A stretch of 64,000 nt of DNA from Phocoena phocoena (taxonomy: Eukaryota; Chordata; Mammalia; Artiodactyla; Phocoenidae). Within the stretch, counting starts at the first letter, position 1. Every line of letters starts with the position of its first letter. This document shows, piece by piece, positions 59,800-64,000 of this stretch. Position numbers and translations under genes: made by a program. The notes under the pieces were generated by a model. It did not search any database and was not told the origin of the DNA. It saw nothing but the letters and a program-made list of their open reading frames with translations. The stretch covers positions 67,001 to 131,000 of the forward strand of contig NC_089240.1 in assembly GCF_963924675.1 (NCBI RefSeq), read 5' to 3'.

Positions 59800-60860
59800 C
59801 GCTCGCGGCAAACCGCGCTCTCCTTTCCAACAGCGCTGCGCTGTCATTACCCAGGGCGCCACACGCTCCAGCGACACGGGGAGGCTCGCTGCGCACCTGC
59901 GGAGGGTCGAGTCCCGAAGCCTCCTACTGCCCGAGGTCGACACCTCCCCGCCTCACGCAAGACGCACCACGACGTTGCCCCGCGCCGCGCCCGGGGTATC
60001 CGCTGCTAGAACTCCAGGAAAAGAGATGCCGGCGGCTCCCTTCACAGCGCTTTCCCTGACAAACTGCACGGGCACACCTGCTCTCTGCGCGCACGGGCGC
60101 TGTTCCAGGGTAGCCGCGCACGGGCGCAGGTGGAGCCCCCCGAGCCCAGGCAGCCCCCCACCCCGACCTCGCCAGAGCGGCGAGGGGCCCGCGGACGCAG
60201 CGGACCCGCCCGCCGCACCTGCTGGAAGGCCTTGAGCCTCTTCTTGAAGCGGGAGGGCAGCACGAAGTCGCAGCCGCGGGCCAGCGAGGCCAGCTCCTGC
60301 CGCAGGTCGGGGTCCTGGCGCAGGGACAGGTCCCGGAGCCGCATGTCGGCTCGCATGGGCCGCCGGGGCCCGGGCCGGGCGCGTTCGCGGGACTGGAGCT
60401 GCGGCTGGCCGGGGCCGGCGGGGTCGGGGTGGTCCGGGCGGCCGGGCTCAGCGCGCTCCATGCGTCGCTGGCCGGCGCTCTGGGGGCCGGGCCTCGGGCG
60501 CGCGCATTCCTCAGGCGGGGCCGGGCGGGCGCACGCGGCGGGGGCAGGGGAGGCGTGGCGGACGCGCGGCCCCTCCCGTGGCCCGGGCTGTGCTCCGTGG
60601 TGCTGGACGGAGCGCTGGACGCCCGCCCCGAGCTGGCCTGCTGCGCGCGGAGCTGCTCTCCCGCCGAGAGCCTCCCTCAGCTCAGCCTGTAGGCAGGCCG
60701 GCAAGGGCAGCGGACCTGGAGACGCCGCCTGCCGGCTCCTGGGAGGGTGGGCCTTCTCTCCGGACAAGGGCAGCCTGTCCAGGACTAAGCGGAACCTGCT
60801 ACAGAGCCCGCGGCCGGCACCCCGGCCGCGCCCGCCCAACAGCCCACGTGCGGCCCAAGA
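59800..60860 (-). promoter_or_regulatory. CpG island and presumed promoter of the PPP2R3B short isoform
   Basis: About 1 kb of very high GC and dense CpG surrounding the short first exon, in contrast to the CpG-free array and the L1-rich region. No TATA box is needed for this class of promoter. A CCCACGTGCGG E-box-like site lies near 60,842 and GC boxes (CCCGCCCC) near 60,622. The start of transcription cannot be fixed from sequence. Edges are by eye. Confidence 0.75.
60219..60344 (-). CDS. PPP2R3B: PPP2R3B short-isoform first coding exon (PR72-style N-terminus)
   Basis: Codes for 42 residues, starting MRLRDLSLRQDPDLRQELAS and ending RFKKRLKAFQQ, then a donor CAG|GTGCGG (GT at 60,217-60,218). 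It aligns without gaps to the N-terminus I know for PR72, the short PPP2R3A isoform (LRRDPDLRGELAFLARGCDF, then RFKKRLK). It joins in phase to VQTRKE of the next exon. I chose the ATG at 60,344 because it matches the PR72 length and has G at -3. In-frame ATGs at 60,356 (weak context) and 60,461 would add 4 or 39 residues. The other known N-terminus of human PPP2R3B (a long first exon) is not seen in the window and may lie to the right. Confidence 0.88.
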
Positions 60861-60887
60861 GCTGGTACATCGGGAAAACGGCCCCAA
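60345..60887 (-). other. Open in-frame 5' extension of the PPP2R3B first exon
   Basis: The reading frame of the exon stays open upstream for 181 codons to an ATG at 60,887, with ATGs also at 60,461 and 60,356. The product is Arg, Pro, Gly and Ala rich with no domain, as expected of chance translation of a CpG island. I read it as 5' UTR and promoter. Confidence 0.5.
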
Positions 60888-61744
60888 ACGAAGGGGGCAC
60901 CCACCAGCCCTTCAGGAGTTGAGAAGATACACTTGACCGGCAGAGGATGCTCTGACGGCCTTTGTTTAAAACTCGGGGTTGGGGTGGAATACGGGGTCTT
61001 ATTGCTCTCGCCCTGTCGTACACGGCTGTGTAGGGTGTAGTGGAACGCAGATGACATAGATGGTGTGAGTGGTGTGGAATACGACACAGACGATGCATAC
61101 TGTCGTGTCATGTGAGCGATGAGAGCACGCGACTCAGCCCCTGACATGAGGATGAACCAGCAGCAGAGCCAGGCCCCCCTCTGGGCGGTCTTTTCCCCCA
61201 CATACCGTCTAGAGCAGGCCTGCATGTCCCACCCCTGAAATCCCAGGACCCCAGGAACGCCTGCTCCGGCCAAAGCTGACCTTCCCTGCCCCCTTCCCTC
61301 TGCCCCCAGACAAAGATGTTGGGGAAATGACCTGGGGGGTCGAAAGGCACTTCACCCATCCACCCTCCTCCTTGTCTTTCTAATGGACTTTTTTGGGGGG
61401 GAGGGTAGCTTTTGTTTTACAGAGACGCTGGGCACAAAGTACAGATCTCCCGTGTGCTTCCCCTGCGGAGCCCAGGCTCCCTGTCACAAACACCCCGCAC
61501 TGGGTGCTGCATCTGTTACAGCGATGAGCACACAGGATGACCCCATGCTGATATGCTGCTATGAACAGAAGTCCACGGTTCCCCCTAGGGCGCATCGTGG
61601 TGGTGCACATTCTGTGGGTCTGGACAAACGCACAGTGACATGTGTCCACCATTACAGCATCACGCAGGGCGGGGTCCCTGCCCTGGAGTCCCCTGGGCCC
61701 GGCCTGTTCATGTCCCTCCCCAACGCTGACTTCTTACTGTGTCC
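60888..61744. other. Upstream sequence with no recognised feature
   Basis: Sequence upstream of the CpG island on the gene strand. I see no exon, RNA gene or named repeat. There is a G-run at 61,395-61,401. Confidence 0.5.
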
Positions 61745-61935
61745 GTATTCTGTCCTAACCCTAGCTGGGATCTGCCCTTCCCGGCGTGTCCCCTAGCCGG
61801 GCTCGCTGGGGTCTGCACTTCCCGGCGTGTCTCCTAGCCAGGATCGCAGGGGTCTGCCCTTCCCGGCGTGTCCCCTAGCCGGGATCGCAGGGGTCTGCCC
61901 TTCCCGGCGTGTCCCCTAGCTGGGATCACAGGGCT
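61745..61935. repeat. Small 41-bp minisatellite, about 4.5 copies
   Basis: Unit of the form GGGATCGCAGGGGTCTGCCC plus TTCCCGGCGTGTCCCCTAGCC. Copies at about 61,767, 61,808, 61,849 and 61,890 and partial units on both sides. The two central copies are nearly identical. Confidence 0.93.
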
Positions 61936-64000
61936 GCAGCCTCTCAGACCCGCTTCCTCTTTCATCTGCACCATCACCCCACCCCAAATTCCTCTTCAAA
62001 CTCCTGTTCAGGGGGCTGCCCTCTCTCCTGTCCTTCCCCTCTGCCTCTTTCCCATCTCTTTACCCTATTTTGTCCTTCTTCCCATTCCTGGAACATCCTC
62101 AAAGATTCAGAGGTTGGCTGGCGACCCCTCTGGTTCTCCAGACATGCAGACAGGGGCAGTGTATGCACCGCAACGTGGCCACAGAACCAGCCGAGCTGGT
62201 GTAGGGCCACAGGGCCTAAGTTCTGCCCTGTCCAGACCGGGACACAACACGCAGGAAGGCCCCCAATACCACGCCCCGGGCAGGGACCAGGTTCAGGACA
62301 AACTTCTGATTTCACGGTGTCGGCAGCGGGTCATCAGTGGCTCAGGGAGACTTCCGGACCCAGGCGCAGCCCTGTCACTCCGCGCTACGTCTCTGCCACG
62401 AACGGCCACACCGGCAGGCTCACTCTCGTTCCCCCCTCCCCTGCAAACCCCAGGGAAGAGGTGCTCCTCCTGTAGCTTGAAAAACTGTCCAGGTCCTCCA
62501 TCGGGGGCCCCTTCTATGCTGCTCCTCCCAGGGGAAGGCAGAGCATGTGTCCTGCCCCAGACCAGGGCTTGTCCCTGTGCCTGGCCCTGGCCAACCAGCC
62601 CACGGGATGGCCGCAGGTCCCGTGCCGGCAGAGACTGGGGAACACAGACTGCCGAGAACACAGGGGCTGCTAAGCCCAGGGGTGAGTTTTCACAGCAAAG
62701 CTTGGCGCCGCTGCACTGAGCGTGAGAGAAGAACACAAGGGCAGGTGGGGCAGCACAAGAACTACACACCTGGGCAGGCCCTGCCCGCAGGGCCTCCCGA
62801 CCAAACAGACTCTACCTTTCCAAGTCAGCTCTCAACCTTTCTGTTTAAGTTTCTGTAGCGATGCTGGTACGCGTGCGTCAACTGCAGTGCTGAGGGGCCA
62901 TGAAACCGACACCGAGAGAGTCCCCAAGACCCCTCACTTGTAGGTTACAATTTGGCTACAAACCAGAAATTTAATCCAAGTAGAAAAAAGGAATATTTTA
63001 CTCATTTCTTCACTTCTAGGTAAACTGGGGAAAAATCCATAGCCTCTCCAACGCTCAAATGTAGCTCAGGAGAGAGGGAGACTGAGGCCCCCAGCAACCT
63101 TCAGTAACGTTTCTGCCCCAGAGCAAGGGCTCACCTGCAGGACAGCCCCGGACAGAGGGAGCAGGTGAGGAAACAGGCCGCAGACCACGGGGTGGAGTGG
63201 GCCTGGCTCAGGTAGGCAGCTGACCTTGCGCAGGACTGAGGGCTCCGGGCCGCTCCACAGACAGGGAACATCTGCCCCCCGCGGCCACTGCTCTGAGAGC
63301 AGCACACCCACCGAGGCAGCGTCTAGAACCACGCGGGCGCTCGGCACGTGCAGACACAGCATCACCGGCTCTCTTTCCCCTCCTTCAGCCCAGGCCCTGG
63401 TGCTCCGGAAGCTGAGCCACCAGCCAGGCTGGAGACACTGTCACGAGGAACAGAAAGAGCCATGGGGGCCGGGGGCGGCCCCTCGCTGGCAAAACACCCA
63501 TGAAAACTCCTCTCAGCCACGCCCGGTATGGACGGTGCCCAACGCCGGCGGTGCAGACCCTGGGGCTGGCAGCAGGCCACGGGCACCCCTGAGGCCCCGG
63601 GTCTCCGCGGAGGCCTGAAGTCCCCGGGACAGCAGAGAACAGCTGATCCCTGCCACCAGCACCCCCTCCCCATGTTGCTCATCCCATGATTCTCTGAGCT
63701 CGGAGCCAAATGCTGGCCAGGAAGACTAAGACGTGATGTACTGTCCACAATGTAGCGTCGATGCAGATAAAATAACGATTCCGGACAATCAGCGCTGCAA
63801 CCCGGCTACAGAGTCAGCTCGGCCCTGGCCCATCTCCTGCCCCGGCTCCTGAAAGGCCCAGAGGTGGCCAGGCCACGTGCACACGAGGCCCCCAGACGGC
63901 AGCGGCTAGAGACGAGGAAGTGCCAGCCTCCTCGTGTGGTCTGAGCGATCTCAGAAAGCTCACGGCGCTTCCCCTCTGGCAAAGGAGTTTTCTGGAAGTC
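61936..64000. other. Upstream flank with no recognised gene
   Basis: GC-rich single-copy-looking sequence. I searched both strands for the long-isoform first exon of PPP2R3B and for domains of neighbouring pseudoautosomal genes and saw none. Frames up to 283 codons (61,868-62,719, plus) are compositional and lack domains. Confidence 0.5.

Larger units (their letters stand above)
52835..60218 (-). other. PPP2R3B intron 1 (short isoform)
   Basis: A 7,384-bp intron between the two recognised exons, bounded by GT at 60,217-60,218 and AG at 52,835-52,836. It is GC-rich and CpG-containing, as expected of a subtelomeric or pseudoautosomal locus. It holds a 30/31-bp minisatellite (54,391-54,670), an L1 or HAL1 fragment (56,100-56,395), a GT microsatellite (56,826-56,912) and a C-rich tract (58,580-58,790). 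Many frames of 60-240 codons are open on both strands, but none encodes a domain I recognise. Confidence 0.85.

Noticed and set aside
52649..60344. PPP2R3A instead of PPP2R3B
   Set aside because: The internal exon has FYFPRGRPQ and lacks the longer proline-rich insert that I recall between the N-terminus and FYFPEG in PPP2R3A. The N-terminal exon alone would be ambiguous.
60130..60936. 268-codon plus-strand frame across the CpG island
   Set aside because: Shadow of the minus-strand exon and GC-rich promoter. No domain.
62293..62769. 158-codon minus-strand frame as an upstream PPP2R3B exon
   Set aside because: Does not contain the known long-isoform N-terminal text and has no good donor in frame.

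Overview
This is mammalian nuclear DNA, not microbial. It shows intron-split coding sequence with GT-AG splice sites, a CpG island, thick layers of 5'-truncated LINE-1 (L1) elements, an ERVL-MaLR-type LTR, and a very large minisatellite. The L1 3' ends (tail near 50,220-50,525) and 5' UTRs (50,690-51,945 and 51,945-52,605) resemble the L1 lineages of even-toed ungulates and whales, so a cetartiodactyl is the best guess. I saw no pig PRE-type, cattle Bov-A2 or BovB repeats, which mildly favours a whale, hippo or camelid over a pig or ruminant. This is from memory and not settled.

Layout: (1) 1-42,983 is one uninterrupted head-to-tail array of a 76-bp unit, roughly 550 copies, running off the left edge. 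Length variants (75, 79 and 83 bp) and point variants form a barcode that exposes nested higher-order duplications of about 0.4, 0.7, 1.0, 1.8, 3.44, 4.7, 6.95 and 8.7-9.0 kb. (2) 42,984-43,690 is a short junction segment, partly an old LTR-like repeat. (3) 43,690-52,605 is an L1 graveyard with nested insertions. (4) 52,649-52,834 and 60,219-60,344 are two minus-strand coding exons of PPP2R3B, the B''-beta regulatory subunit of protein phosphatase 2A. The second of these is a PR72-style short first exon inside a CpG island (about 59,800-60,860). (5) 60,900-64,000 is upstream GC-rich sequence with one small minisatellite and no exon I recognise.

PPP2R3B lies in the pseudoautosomal region (PAR) of human and other placental sex chromosomes. 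If synteny holds, the array sits inside intron 2 of a PAR gene, because exon 3 onward is not in the window and must lie left of position 1. The gene-sense (minus) strand of the array is G-rich (28 G to 12 C per unit). It has no CpG in its consensus and carries a near-consensus 5' splice donor and a TATAAAG motif in every unit. The main candidate for a new system is this array, as a possible PAR recombination or chromatin platform (functionally analogous to, but not similar in sequence to, the mouse mo-2 minisatellite) or as an intronic decoy-splice-site lattice. These roles are inference; the array, its unit and its duplications are read directly from the sequence. Repeat block edges are read by eye and approximate.
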